In this document: piece by piece, positions 10,440 through 53,626 of the stretch | Numbering within the stretch: position 1 is the stretch's first letter | Layout: the number at the start of each line of letters is the position of its first letter | Source: Hofstenia miamia | Taxonomy: Eukaryota > Xenacoelomorpha > Acoela | Direction: 5' to 3' | NCBI GenBank assembly: GCA_004352715.1 | Contig: SCFE01000036.1 | Span: 638,218-702,217 of the forward strand | DNA: 64,000 nucleotides | Notes under the pieces: generated by a model | What the model was told of the DNA's origin: nothing | The model's database searches: none | What the model saw: the letters and a program-made list of their open reading frames with translations, nothing else | Translations under genes and position numbers: made by a program

Positions 10440-12480
10440 AGGAACCGGAAAAATAATTGACAAAAACCCTCAAAATAGGCATTAAATAGTTTTCAAATAC
10501 GTCTAAAATATTTTAATTAGTTGTAAGAAAATTACTTTTTCAGTTTGAAAATGCCTCAGTAAACATCATATTTGCAACATCATTTCAAATAAAATATTAT
10601 GTCGGAATTCTCCATCAGTCTTCAAACGCGACATAAATAAACATTTGTTTACAGATTTTGAAAACATAATTTGTCCTGGATAATATTTTTTAAGAACTTT
10701 GACGATGATGTACCTCTTCCGCATATATTTTGTATATATGTCAACTACTAAAGTTGCCGAAATAGTTAAAAATAGTTAGGGTAGAATTGAATTGATTGAC
10801 CCTAAATACCAACTATTCTTGTGTTTCAAGAATTACAAGTTGTTTTTAGCTTTGGTCAAAAAAATTTTTTTCCTGTTCCTAATTATGAGTATTATTTCTC
10901 ATGCTTAAAGCTCCCTGTCCTCAAAAAACGGCACACTATCTTTGAACATATTTGCATGAAAAGAGGAGTTATTATCTGCACAGAATAATCAATGATCGTT
11001 TCTTAAATAAAGCACTTGTGATGGCAGAGGACGATTGTAGATGTTAGAGTAAAAGGGTAAGCTACAAATTCTATATACATTTGAGAACAACTAATTTAAA
11101 CATTTTTTGTGTTTAAAATGCAAATTGACAATTAATGTGAGATAAGTATTTTAATTTGAAATTCAACTGCTCTCGTTTCAAAGTAAAGCAGTGGAATCTA
11201 TAGAACTAGTTTCAACAAATCGTCAAAAATTCTGTGTGCCAATTTTGCTAAGCGGAAACTTTGTAGTTTATCCTCTTCATTGCACTATGGAAGTATATAA
11301 AATTTAGGGCTATTTTCTTTATAATATACTTAAGATGTACAAAACATTGCGTATGTAAAGTTTCAAATGATTTTAAGCAATAACATAATCTATCTTTATA
11401 TGATTTTAAAATAATGTAGAACAATTTGGTGGTACAAATCAAATATTTTGCCATAATTCGCATGGACATTGGTTGGGCTTGGACCCGGAAGCCATTATTT
11501 TTTGCTGATCATGGAACATTTTTGTATTTTTGTTTGGGCTGGACTGATTAACTTTCGTTTGGGCGTAAAGGTTTGGCTATGGATTAGTTATACACAAGGT
11601 CGCCTTGGTTATAGATAATATTAAAAGTAGCTTATTAAATATATATCCTGTTAACTTATTATGTCATTTCCAACATTATTGGGGAATGAATCATCAATAT
11701 TATTGGAATCATTGAAAAGGTCTGAAAGATAGCTCATTTTAATTAAATACTTTCCAAGTCAATCACTAAATTGGATTCCAAGTCATGAAACATTCAAGCA
11801 ATTGCAACTCAATTTATGTCTTAATGCTTAAAATACGTTTCCATTGGAAGAGTAAAAAATTTTGTAAAAATTATAGTTTGTTCATTTATAATTATAACTT
11901 TAACTTCTTAGTCATTCAATCTTATTCTTTAAGATCTATAGTATTCTTATTTTTTAAATCAAGTGAAATATTTGAATTTAATGTGCATTTGATATATGTT
12001 AAGTGTTGGTTTCCATTTACACGACATACATATACGCAGTAATGAATTTCGAACAATTCTCAAACAAAAAATTATGTCACTAATGTTTTTAATTATGAAG
12101 ACCAATCTGCTATTTTCATATTAACAAATTAACAGCAATTTTATATTATCTTTCTTTCTGAATTTGGAATTTAATAATTAGTGCAAAATAAAGAAAAAGC
12201 AGTAACAAAGTTTCTACAGTGGGCTTGAATTTAAATATTAATATGTCTACTGTAAGACACTTTCAAGTATTTAGGAGTAATGATTGTTTCAAAGTTAAAA
12301 TCTGACTCTCCTATTCATAAAAAAACTAAGCATTGCATTTTTTGATGAATTCTATTTCCAAAACAGCTCGTCATATTGAATAATAAAAAAATAATAATAA
12401 AAATAATAAAAATAATTTATTTTCAAACCTTTGTAAAATAATTATTAATGTTTAAAGTAAATTGTTTTCTTTAATTCCAC
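10440..12480. other. no gene seen
   Basis: AT-rich intergenic or intronic sequence. Short ORFs here (for example 11248-11469 minus and 11785-12042 plus) have compositions expected by chance and no recognisable domain. Confidence 0.5.
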
Positions 12481-12484
12481 TTAG

Positions 12485-12559
12485 TTGCAAATTGACGTTC
12501 TTGAAGCTCTCGATGACCTAACAATTGATGGACCAGAGATAGAAGCCGGTCGGTGCTGA
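12485..12559 (+). CDS. candidate 3'-terminal exon, unknown gene
   Basis: A good splice acceptor (pyrimidine-rich TTTTCTTTAATTCCACTTAG) ends at 12484. It is followed by 24 codons, LQIDVLEALDDLTIDGPEIE then AGRC, and a TGA. GC content is clearly above the flanks. I do not recognise the peptide and find no partner exons upstream. The opposite strand is also open across the patch, so strand and coding status are uncertain. Confidence 0.25.
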   Translation: MQIDVLEALDDLTIDGPEIEAGRC

Positions 12560-12599
12560 CCACCGGACCGCATCCGGTCGCAATTAATTTCAAAATTTC

Positions 12600-15030
12600 A
12601 CCTCATCTGGAATAATTATTTACGTAGAATTACCAATATTCAAACAAAACATGTTATTGAAATTTGCAACATTAAAAGCATTTAGTGATTTGTCTCAATT
12701 TTTTTTGTTTGTGTCTTTAAATGAATAATGAGATATTTAGGGTTTGGGTTAGGGCAGTACAGCTCTTAAATGCTGAATAAATCTCTTTTTCTATATTTTG
12801 AATGCCTTCATATTACAATTTGATAGAGGTCTAAAGAATTGCAAATTGTCTAATCAAGCATGGTATTGCAAATAGTCGGCCTACAGAGTACCATCTACAC
12901 GGAAATGGATTATACGAAAGAACAACGACATTATTTTGAAAACTACACTCTTAGATGTGAAAGCGCGAAATTTCAGAGGAAAACTTCAAACGGTAGATAT
13001 ATTCGCAATTCTAAATATGATCCAATTATGGAGGAAATACAAGTAAAAGATATCATTTCTTGTTATATAAATATCAGTTTTCCACTCAAAATTGTGAATA
13101 CTTCATTTCTTGGTTGGTTGTACCTATTTCTGTAACTGCTTCTTTAATATATTTATCAATAAAATTGGATATTTACTTCTTTAATAAATTTATAAATAAA
13201 ATTTAGACCATTAGCGATATTATAGAATATAGAAAATTTAAGGGAAATCATTGTAGAATACTGACGATGTCTTCATAAGCTGAAATATATTTGCATGTTT
13301 TTATTAACTTTGTTTTAAACACATCATAGACAACAAACAAATTCTCCAGATATAATTTATTAATTCATCAATAATACGAATAAATATGATTAGTATAAAA
13401 ATCTTTGAAGGATAAGTAAATCTTGAACAGACGATTGTGACTGTCATGCATTTTTTGTATGCTCATAGACGCGAAAAGGAAAAGCGTACATTTAGAAGGA
13501 AAATTTTGGTGTCTTTTCCTCCATTATAAGTAGCATTTTGAAATTCCAGAGCACAAAATCATGATTTTATTACAGGAAAATAATTTAATGTAAGGTTTTC
13601 AAATGTGTATAATATATATTTCAATAATCATTTGAAGAAGCATAAAGGTTATTTATTACTAAAAAGGAATTCCAAAATTAATGCTCAAATAATCTTTGGA
13701 CAGGAATAATCTGCTATCAAACCTAAAACTAGAAATTTAAAAAAATTATTAATGCTTTTTAATATCATTCACAAATATTTGAATTTTATTGTGAGAATAG
13801 TTGCATACAGTCTATTACAAAAATTCAAAATGTATGCATTATCATTTTGTACAACTTTTCAATGTTGAGTTTGGTGGGGGCCGCTTTTTGCAATATATCA
13901 AAAAGGGTGTACTTTCCTTTTTAAAGAAGCAAAATACTGTGCCGATGCAGCTATGTACATATAAAACTATTACCCCTAATGTGTATGCTCCTTTAGATTG
14001 TAAAAATGGAATAGAATGTCGTTTCTGCTAATCGCATAAGTAAGCAAGGCAAGCAGTGCTTGCCAAAAATTTTTTAATAAATGAATTTCATTCTGAATTG
14101 TATGAATTTATATCTATACAAATGTACAAATCGTAAATTGTTAGTTTCCATAATACAACATTCAAGAATCATTAGTAATAATAAGAATGGAACATATGCG
14201 CGACGGCAAGCAGATGCCTTAATGATGTACCTACGCTCGCGCAAATGATTAAATAATACCGATTTCTTCACCTCACCACGCGCAAAGCAAGCAGTGTGTT
14301 TATTGCTTCGCATTAAAACACTCTTGCAAAAGAACTCCGCGAAACATTTTCATTCAATACAATAACTCAAAAGTAAACATATTTGTTATTTAAATATCAA
14401 CCAGAAACAGAATATATTTGAGCGAGGCTCCTATTTGGAATAATAGGGTTTTCGCTTTTTATCCCTTGGATTCCTTGCACAAATTCTTAAATAAAAATAC
14501 GGTAGCCACTTGTTTTTTTTGATAGATAGAAACTTTATAAGAATTGTTAATGAACGACGAATTTTTTCGACTAATGTGCAACCAATTTATTCGAAAATCA
14601 AATTTAACTTAGGTAATTAAAGAATGATATATTTCGAAATAAATTATGCACTCAATTAAGGCCAGTTTCATATCCCTATACAAATGCTGTGAACGATTTA
14701 AATGTGATTACCCTCAGCTGCCATTTTCTGATCTAAATTTCTACACTAATTTTCTCATTCTCAATCTTGAAAAACTTTGTAATTAACCTCAAGTTTGCTA
14801 TCATTGGCATGCCTTCAATTGTAAATCACAAAATTCTTATTCATTTTTTTGAAATGCATGATTTGTAGACTGCCTTACCTGAAATTTCTAAATATTTGAT
14901 TTAAAACAAACTATTTGATTTTGAGCAGCATCTGCAGAACGACTATTTTCGTTTAAGGACAACTTAAGCAAATTAAAGAACTTCCGATTAGAGCAAATGT
15001 TTGAGAATGTTTTATTAAATGAACTGTAGA
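12600..15030. other. no gene seen
   Basis: AT-rich. Two plus-strand frames (12860-13135 and 13801-14031) and one minus-strand frame (14074-14313) have no recognisable domain. The palindrome GGCAAGCAGTGCTTGCC lies at 14048-14064. I see no RNA gene. Confidence 0.45.
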
Positions 15031-15043
15031 ACTAATCATATTT

Positions 15044-15076
15044 ATACAATAATAATATTAATAATAATAATATTAC
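15044..15076. repeat. ATA/ATT microsatellite, LINE-C tail
   Basis: Imperfect AAT/ATA triplet run downstream (minus-strand sense) of the LINE-C fragment, resembling the tail of LINE-A. Confidence 0.6.
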
Positions 15077-15199
15077 AAACATCTTTCTGAAAAAATAATA
15101 ATAATAATTGCTTTAATTCCTGTATCAAATACATGATAGAAGGGAATAAGTTCAAAATATACAAAAAATACGAAATTACAACAATGGATTAGGCAAGGT

Positions 15200-15856
15200 A
15201 TTATNGTATATTTGATGGCTCTTTTCAATTTTTTCTTACTTTTGATACTTAGAAGATATATCCACGCAGGTGCAGCATAGGTAATTAACGGTAAAATGTA
15301 TGTTTTAAAAATGTACCAGCAGCTATCAGAATTAAAAAATTTGGCTATTACACTAAGTTAGTGGTAATATGATTATTTTTTTTGATTATGCTGTTTACGT
15401 GTTTACAAAATTGAGTTTGTTATCGACAGTTACTCCCAAATAAATGCAAGAATTGTCCGTTTTAATAACAGTAACATTAAGAGTAAAGTTACTATCAATA
15501 CCATATTTGATTAAAGCTTCATCTTGAATAATGATGTTAGAGAAAATCATGCCTTTTGACTTTTCCCCATTGGCAATTAAGTTTAAACTATTGAACTGAT
15601 CTTCTAAATCATTGATATTAACCTGAGCATCACTAAAATCTGTGAATTCCGTAGATCGGACAATTGTTGTTTCTTTGTCATCTAAATTGGTGATGACGTG
15701 ATGAAAAACAACAACAAGTGCATCGGTAGTCGAAAGGCCCTTTTGATATGCAAATTGATAGCCATCGTTAGATTTCTGATGTGCTCTAACACCAACTGGA
15801 ATTACCAATCTTTCAAGACATTTTGAGGAACTTTGAGGGATATAACAATTTTTCAT
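15200..15856 (-). pseudogene. LINE-C reverse transcriptase, internally deleted
   Basis: Minus-strand reading contains CLERLVIP, then FAYQKGLSTTDALV (RT motif region near 15720), but no YADD. Just after motif A the sequence jumps to the thumb part, with CIYLGVTVDNKLNFVNT near 15400. The tail ILPLITYAAPAWIYLLS is near 15290. The missing catalytic palm segment shows an internal deletion in an otherwise colinear LINE copy. A single N at 15205 may mark a contig join. Confidence 0.75.
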
Positions 15857-15901
15857 GGTTTATTATTTATACTAATTTGGTTACTTAAAAATACTTGCTT
15901 G

Positions 15902-16901
15902 NNNNNNNNNNNNNNNNNNNNNNNNNNNNNNNNNNNNNNNNNNNNNNNNNNNNNNNNNNNNNNNNNNNNNNNNNNNNNNNNNNNNNNNNNNNNNNNNNNN
16001 NNNNNNNNNNNNNNNNNNNNNNNNNNNNNNNNNNNNNNNNNNNNNNNNNNNNNNNNNNNNNNNNNNNNNNNNNNNNNNNNNNNNNNNNNNNNNNNNNNNN
16101 NNNNNNNNNNNNNNNNNNNNNNNNNNNNNNNNNNNNNNNNNNNNNNNNNNNNNNNNNNNNNNNNNNNNNNNNNNNNNNNNNNNNNNNNNNNNNNNNNNNN
16201 NNNNNNNNNNNNNNNNNNNNNNNNNNNNNNNNNNNNNNNNNNNNNNNNNNNNNNNNNNNNNNNNNNNNNNNNNNNNNNNNNNNNNNNNNNNNNNNNNNNN
16301 NNNNNNNNNNNNNNNNNNNNNNNNNNNNNNNNNNNNNNNNNNNNNNNNNNNNNNNNNNNNNNNNNNNNNNNNNNNNNNNNNNNNNNNNNNNNNNNNNNNN
16401 NNNNNNNNNNNNNNNNNNNNNNNNNNNNNNNNNNNNNNNNNNNNNNNNNNNNNNNNNNNNNNNNNNNNNNNNNNNNNNNNNNNNNNNNNNNNNNNNNNNN
16501 NNNNNNNNNNNNNNNNNNNNNNNNNNNNNNNNNNNNNNNNNNNNNNNNNNNNNNNNNNNNNNNNNNNNNNNNNNNNNNNNNNNNNNNNNNNNNNNNNNNN
16601 NNNNNNNNNNNNNNNNNNNNNNNNNNNNNNNNNNNNNNNNNNNNNNNNNNNNNNNNNNNNNNNNNNNNNNNNNNNNNNNNNNNNNNNNNNNNNNNNNNNN
16701 NNNNNNNNNNNNNNNNNNNNNNNNNNNNNNNNNNNNNNNNNNNNNNNNNNNNNNNNNNNNNNNNNNNNNNNNNNNNNNNNNNNNNNNNNNNNNNNNNNNN
16801 NNNNNNNNNNNNNNNNNNNNNNNNNNNNNNNNNNNNNNNNNNNNNNNNNNNNNNNNNNNNNNNNNNNNNNNNNNNNNNNNNNNNNNNNNNNNNNNNNNNN
16901 N
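15902..16901. other. assembly gap, 1000 N
   Basis: Exactly 1000 N; true size unknown. Confidence 0.95.
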
Positions 16902-17517
16902 TTTAACCATTAATTTAGATACAACTGTGAAATTCATAATGTGCAAATACATATTGTGTTTGCTTCCTACAGAATTCCCTCAACAACAATGATGATAAAC
17001 TAACACAATAGACAAATTTAATAGTATGATATATATTATCATTATAAGCAAAGTGTAGAATAAATTGCATTTTTGTCTTGTCTTAAACACTTATTTGGGT
17101 TTTACCAAGTATGTTTATTAAATATAAACTAGTTCTGAAAAATTATTTTGTATTATTACCAAAATGAGCCATTATGCTTCTAACGAGTATTATTATCTCT
17201 CTGATTCAAACATTTGTTATTAAATTTTACCGAATAAAACAAGTATGTAAAATAAACCTATAAACTAAATTAATGTGGTATTTCCAATATCATGTATGTT
17301 AATAAAAAAAAGCAAGAATGTAAACTTAATTAATGTGGTATTTCCAATATCATGTATGTTAATAAAAAAACAAGTATGCAAAATACGTATGTAAACTAAA
17401 TTAAGTCACATAAATAAGCAAGTCACATACATTAACAAAAAGCAAGTATGGAAAACTAAACGGTTTGAAAATTATTTATAGCATAACATCAAGAGAACAT
17501 ATACAATCTAAATATCA
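16902..17517. other. no gene; 5' flank of retroelement
   Basis: AT-rich leader upstream of the zinc-finger/RT frame. It contains the 60-bp tandem repeat at 17261-17379. Confidence 0.5.
17261..17440 (+). repeat. 60-bp tandem repeat, about 2.5-3 copies
   Basis: The unit starts TAAACTAAATTAATGTGGTA and runs through TTTCCAATATCATGTATGTT to a CAAG.ATG block. Copies lie at 17261-17320 and 17321-17379, with a degenerate third copy to about 17440. Lying just upstream of the retroelement ORF, it may be its 5' untranslated or promoter repeat. Confidence 0.75.
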
Positions 17518-20500
17518 ATGAAACAAAGAAAACGCAATAAGAAAAAAGAATCATCTTTAAATGAAATTATAGGAATTGGATCTGATGGCGAATACTTTTC
17601 AATCAACAATTCAGAAGATGTTCAGCAATCCAATTCACACACAACTCTCACACAGCAGCTTTCATTGTTATCATTAAATACTAACATTTGTAGCATATGT
17701 CTGCATGCTTCTGATTTATGTAAACGTTCAGGACTTGTCAAACATCATACTGTCAATGGTTCCAAATGTGAGGGTTCAGGGCTACCACCTCGTTCACTTG
17801 GAATAATGCCTGTAATTCCCTCACTTTCTGATATTGAAATGTTTTCTATTCCTACCAGAAAGATTGTTCCAATCAGATGCCGTAATCACTGGGCTAAAGC
17901 TGTGAATCACTCTTTTAGTAAGGCTAAGAGGGAACCAAGTTTCATTAATCATTGGGTGGAGATTTTTATTTTGCCTGCTTGTGTTCTCCGGTCTCCTCCT
18001 CGTGAGGGCTCCAAACACCTGAAATACGAAGAGTCAATTCTCAAGAGCCGCTTAGAGCGTTGGTTGAATGGTGATTATGCTCAACTTTGGTACGAAGCAA
18101 CTGTAAGTTCTGGCAACATTAAAAATATATAATCTTCTGACAGTTCCAGCGAAAATATTAAGAGAGCTAGACAGCTTTGTTACGAAGGCAGTTTTCGTAG
18201 AGCCATAGCAGCCCTAAGATCTGATGGTCTAAGCTTCGATGAGCAAAATAAAATAGATTATAGTACTGAAGACACAGAGCCATTTGTGATAAACAAAGAC
18301 ATTCTGATTAAATGTGTGAAAAGCTTTCCCAAGGATTCTGATGCCGGTGTCTCTAAACTTTATGCTTCCCATCTGATTAATGCATTCCAATGCCCAACAC
18401 CTGAATATGGGGACAAAGCAATTGCATCGGTGCTGGAAGTAATCAACTGTTTAATATATGGTAATGCTCCTGATGAAATTGCACCATATCTTTGTGGAGC
18501 TAATCTTTTTGCATTGAAGAAAAAGGACGGTGGAATCCTCCCAATTGCGGTGGGAGAAGTTCTTCGAAGATTGATTGCCAAATGCTTATGTCAATTGTCA
18601 AGGAATAGGGCAGCTGCTCTTTTTTCTCCACTTCNACACACAACTCTCACACAGCAGCTTTCATTGTTATCATTAAATACTAACATTTGTAGCATATGTC
18701 TGCATGCTTTTGATTTGTGTAAACGTTCAAGACTTGTCAAACATCATACTGTCAATGGTTCCAAATGTGAGGGTTCAGGGCTACCACCTCGTTCACTTGG
18801 AATAATGCCTGTAATTCCCTCACTTTCTGATATTGAAATGTTTTCTATTCCTACCAGAAAGATTGTTCCAATCAGATGCCGTAATCACTGGGCTAAAGCT
18901 GTGAATCACTCTTTTAGTAAGGCTAAGAGGGAACCAAGTTTCATTAATCATTGGGTGGAGATTTTTATTTTGCCTGCTTGTGTTCTCCGGTCTCCTCCTC
19001 GTGAGGGCTCCAAACACCTGAAATACGAAGAGTCAATTCTCAAGAGCCGCTTAGAGCGTTGGTTGAATGGTGATTATGCTCAACTTTGGTACGAAGCAAC
19101 TGTAAGTTCTGGCAACATTAAAAATATATAATCTTCTGACAGTTCCAGCGAAAATATTAAGAGAGCTAGACAGCTTTGTTACGAAGGCAGTTTTCGTAGA
19201 GCCATAGCAGCCCTAAGATCTGATGGTCTAAGCTTCGATGAGCAAAATAAAATAGATTATAGTACTGAAGACACAGAGCCATTTGTGATAAACAAAGACA
19301 TTCTGATTAAATGTGTGAAAAGCTTTCCCAAGGATTCTGATGCCGGTGTCTCTAAACTTTATGCTTCCCATCTGATTAATGCATTCCAATGCCCAACACC
19401 TGAATATGGGGACAAAGCAATTGCATCGGTGCTGGAAGTAATCAACTGTTTAATATATGGTAATGCTCCTGATGAAATTGCACCATATCTTTGTGGAGCT
19501 AATCTTTTTGCATTGAAGAAAAAGGACGGTGGAATCCTCCCAATTGCGGTGGGAGAAGTTCTTCGAAGATTGATTGCCAAATGCTTATGTCAATTGTCAA
19601 GGAATAGGGCAGCTGCTCTTTTTTCTCCACTTCAAGTTGGTGTAGGCATTAAGGGAGGTTGTGAAGCCGTCATCCATGCTTTGAATGGATTGGTGGAAGC
19701 TGTTGGATCGAAGACAAATTTAGCATTTCTCCAGGTAGACATCAAAAATGCATTTAACAGTCTTAATCGTTCAGCAATACTTTCTCAGGTTAAACTTCAT
19801 TTTCCACAGCTATATTCTTGGGTTTATTTTTGCTACTCCCAGCCTTCTCGATTGAAATTTGGATCTAAATCCTTGCTTTCAGCTTGCGGTGTTCAACAAG
19901 GTGATCCCTTGGCTCCCCTTTTGTTTGCTTTAGCTATTCACCCAATCGTTTCTGCTATCAAAGATAAATTTCCTGAATTAGCATGCAACGCATGGTATTT
20001 AGATGATGGTTTTCTGGTTGGGGACGTTCCATCTTTGTGTAAAGTGTTTGAGTTTGTGGTGTTAGCTATGGAAAAAGTAGGCTTGGAAATTAGTTTAACT
20101 AAATTTGAAGTTTGGTCGCCTAATCCTAAATGCGATTTCAGTGCTTTGCCCAAAACAATCAACAGACGAAAAGATAGTATTGTCACTCTTGGAGCTCCTA
20201 TCTCCAAGTCTTCAAAATTGTTCCAAGAGTTCTTCTCGAAACCTGTTTCTAAGTTCATTCAAATTATGAATGACATAAAATTACTTGAAGATCCACAGTT
20301 AGAATTGTATCTGTTAAGGAGCTGTGCTTCACTACCTAAGATATCGTTTTGTTTAAGAACTTCTAATCCCGCAACTGTTACAGCAGAATTGGAAGAATTT
20401 GATTCAGCAGTTCATCAGTCTCTAGAAAGTATAGCAGGTTCAGCTGTTTCTGTGTCACAAAGACTACAAGCATCCTTGCCCATTTCTAAAGAAGGTCTTG

Positions 20501-21106
20501 GATTACCACTAGCGTCAACAATTGCTTCTGCAGCATTCTTAGGGTCATATGTGGACAATAAAGAACTATGTGAACAGATTGTTCCTATTGATGATTATAT
20601 TTACTCTGTGCCACATCAGTGTTTGCAAGAACTTTCTAGGAAAGGAATAGCGTTGACTGAAATGCCTTTACACATGGCCCCAAAAGCACATAAGTCTATT
20701 TGCTCACTTTTACAGCAAGTTAACCAGAATACTTGTTTATCCTCCAGTTTGTCTCCTCGCGATAAAGCAAGACTTCTCTCTTGTTCCATACCAGGAAGTG
20801 GGGATTGGTTGGCTGCCATTCCCTTGAAAGCACTTGGCCTTTCTTTTGCTCCTGCAGAATTCCGAATTTTGCTTTGTTATCGGCTTGGCATCCCCTTAAT
20901 TAATGATGACAAAAATGTCCAAAATGCTTTAAGCCTTTGGATTTATTCGGTGATCATGCCATGTCCTGCGCGGTTGATGGTGAAAGAATTGCGCGCCATG
21001 ATTGACTCAGGGACGCTATTTTTGCAACTGCTTCGAAATGTGCTTTGTCTCCTGTGCTTGAAAAGTCTAACCTCACTGAGTCTCGTGCTTGGCCTGGGGA
21101 CATCTT
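17518..21106 (+). pseudogene. retroelement with zinc finger, YLDDG reverse transcriptase and zinc knuckle; broken
   Basis: The plus-strand frame starts at ATG 17518. An N-terminal CSIC...GLVKHHTVNGSKCEGSG zinc-finger-like segment is followed by a linker. A stop at 18130-18132 interrupts it. The reverse transcriptase (from 19285) shows LQVDIKNAFNSLNR (motif A Asp), GVQQGDPLAPLLFAL (motif B) and WYLDDGFLVGD (motif C). The C-terminal region has DWLAAIPLKALGLSF then FRILLCYRLGIPL. Near 20905 the frame shifts. In the new frame it continues CPKC..LDLFGDHAMSC, then RIARHD, a TGA, and LRDAIFATA...PGDI. That is a CCHC-type knuckle and what looks like the start of a restriction-like endonuclease. I infer a REL-type non-LTR lineage, with the family unassigned. 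The 17637-19633 part is doubled by an assembly join at 18635. Confidence 0.8.
17637..19633 (+). repeat. 998-bp direct duplication across a single N
   Basis: Bases 17637-18634 and 18636-19633 are nearly identical, differing at a handful of sites (for example near 17710 versus 18709). They are joined by one N at 18635. Removing one copy restores a colinear retroelement, so this is most simply an unmerged contig overlap. Confidence 0.85.
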
Positions 21107-21107
21107 N

Positions 21108-22728
21108 ATGTGCTTTATTAAATACTAGTTTTGTAATGTTAATTTTGTAAAATATCATAGATCGTCATGTAAATTTTATAATGAAATAAAAATTATACAT
21201 AAAAAAAGTAAATCCCCGGCGACTACAATTACAATTAATTTAGAATTTTTTTAGTAACAGCAAGCGCCAATAAATTTCATTTACACTTTAGGTGACCCGG
21301 CGTAAACTTTAAATTACTTAGACAATACACTGTGTCATATGTGCATGTTTTCAAGGAGAATACTGCATAAGTTCGTAACATTATTATATGATGTACTATA
21401 AACATATATTTATTATTAAAACTGCAATACAACTTAACAATTCAAAATATCTATTAAAATCCTTTTGCAGCAGTGGACGCCTCCTTATTTGAAGCCGATC
21501 ACTTTTGATGCCATCATGGTTTAACTTTATTTTTAAAAAGTGCAGTTGATGCAAAAATACTTTCATTTCGGTATTTTCAATTACGGTATGTGCTTAAATT
21601 TTTATTTTGAAAAATCTTATAATGGTTTGGGATATGCCGACACGGGCCTGAACATTACCAATTGCAAAGGGCCAGGTTTATGGATTAAAGGGCAATGGCC
21701 GGGCTTGAAATCTCGGCCAGGTTACAACTCTGCCGCACGAGATAATTGCAAGAGTTCATTGTGTCCCATGCCAAAGAGCAGTTGACATAGTTCATTTGCT
21801 CAGGAACAAAGCCCATTGAGTAATATTTGCTTTAATATCGTTTGTGCATTAACATAGTATTTAAATTTTGCAGAAAGATTCGCTTTCGATCTATATATAG
21901 ATACGTTCATTAAAAAGTCCCAAAGAACGATCCAAAACATCACATTAGTTAAAAACTTACCAATTTAGAAGTACCAATTTCAAATGCACCTAACTATTTA
22001 AATTAAACGACAATAACATTATTAAGCACAATACAATTTAGTGCTAGATCCGAATTACATTAACTTTAAGTTCAACATTGCTATTTCCAACTTAACTGAA
22101 TTCTTGACAAATATTTACAAAAATTACACTTGGATCGATCAAATTGATCCTTAAAAACGGAAATTGATAAAACTATTGGGCGGGTGCATAATTATTGCGG
22201 ATTTTTCAAAAAAAATAAATTACTGCTTCTCATTTGCTTGATAGTTGTCGATACCATAGGTGAAGAAATTGCATTCTTAGATTCAATACATTTGCAAAAA
22301 CCGCAGTAAATTATGCAACCGCCAAATACTTTACTAAAGGAAGTAGCATAACAATTGTAATTGATGCCTTCGTTGAATGAATTAAAATATATTTGTCGCA
22401 ATAACTACATGCCATATTAATAAAGTATATACGAAATGATCCCAAAACAGAAATTCCAACTTTAGAGACAAATTTTAATTACGAAACATCAAATAACTAT
22501 GAAATATTTAACTTATAAATTGTTAAAGTATAAATTAAATTACAAAATTTTCTTCATTTCCCGTTAAGAACACATTACGTGTAAAACATTCGTGAGGTCA
22601 CACAGAATTGCATTTGTAAAAATATTAAAAATAGCACCAATTTCGTACAATATTTAACCAAATAAATCTAGGGAAGCTACACAATATGATTATTCTGCTG
22701 CTTCTAGACCTAATGGCCAAGACAATAT
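21108..22728. other. no gene; 3' flank of retroelement and of the ERG gene
   Basis: After the N at 21107 comes a short 3' end with AATAAA (about 21184) and an A-run (about 21201), probably the retroelement tail. A GC-richer patch at 21640-21790 contains nested GGCC-rich complementary segments. Downstream of the ERG stop codon nothing is recognisable; this is presumed 3' UTR and intergenic sequence. Confidence 0.45.

Positions 22729-53626
<30,898 letters not shown>

Noticed and set aside
12736-12758. TTTAGGGTTTGGGTTAGGG, telomere-like
   Set aside because: Only two to three degenerate units; no array.
12860-14031. Plus-strand ORFs of 91 and 76 codons as genes
   Set aside because: No recognisable domain, codon use matches the AT-rich background, and no clear partner exons.
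14048-14295. GGCAAGCAGTGCTTGCC and nearby GCAAGCAGTG words as hAT ends
   Set aside because: The second copy is in the wrong orientation for an inverted terminal repeat, and no 8-bp duplication is visible.
17821-20819. Minus-strand ORFs over the plus-strand retroelement
   Set aside because: They are shadows of the RT coding frame, repeated because of the assembly duplication.
21640-21790. GC-rich patch resembling a tRNA or tRNA-derived SINE (GATTTCAAGCCC, B-box-like)
   Set aside because: The self-complementary GGCCG/CGGCC stem encloses a 12-nt loop, not a T-arm, and no acceptor, D or anticodon arms can be drawn. No A box found.
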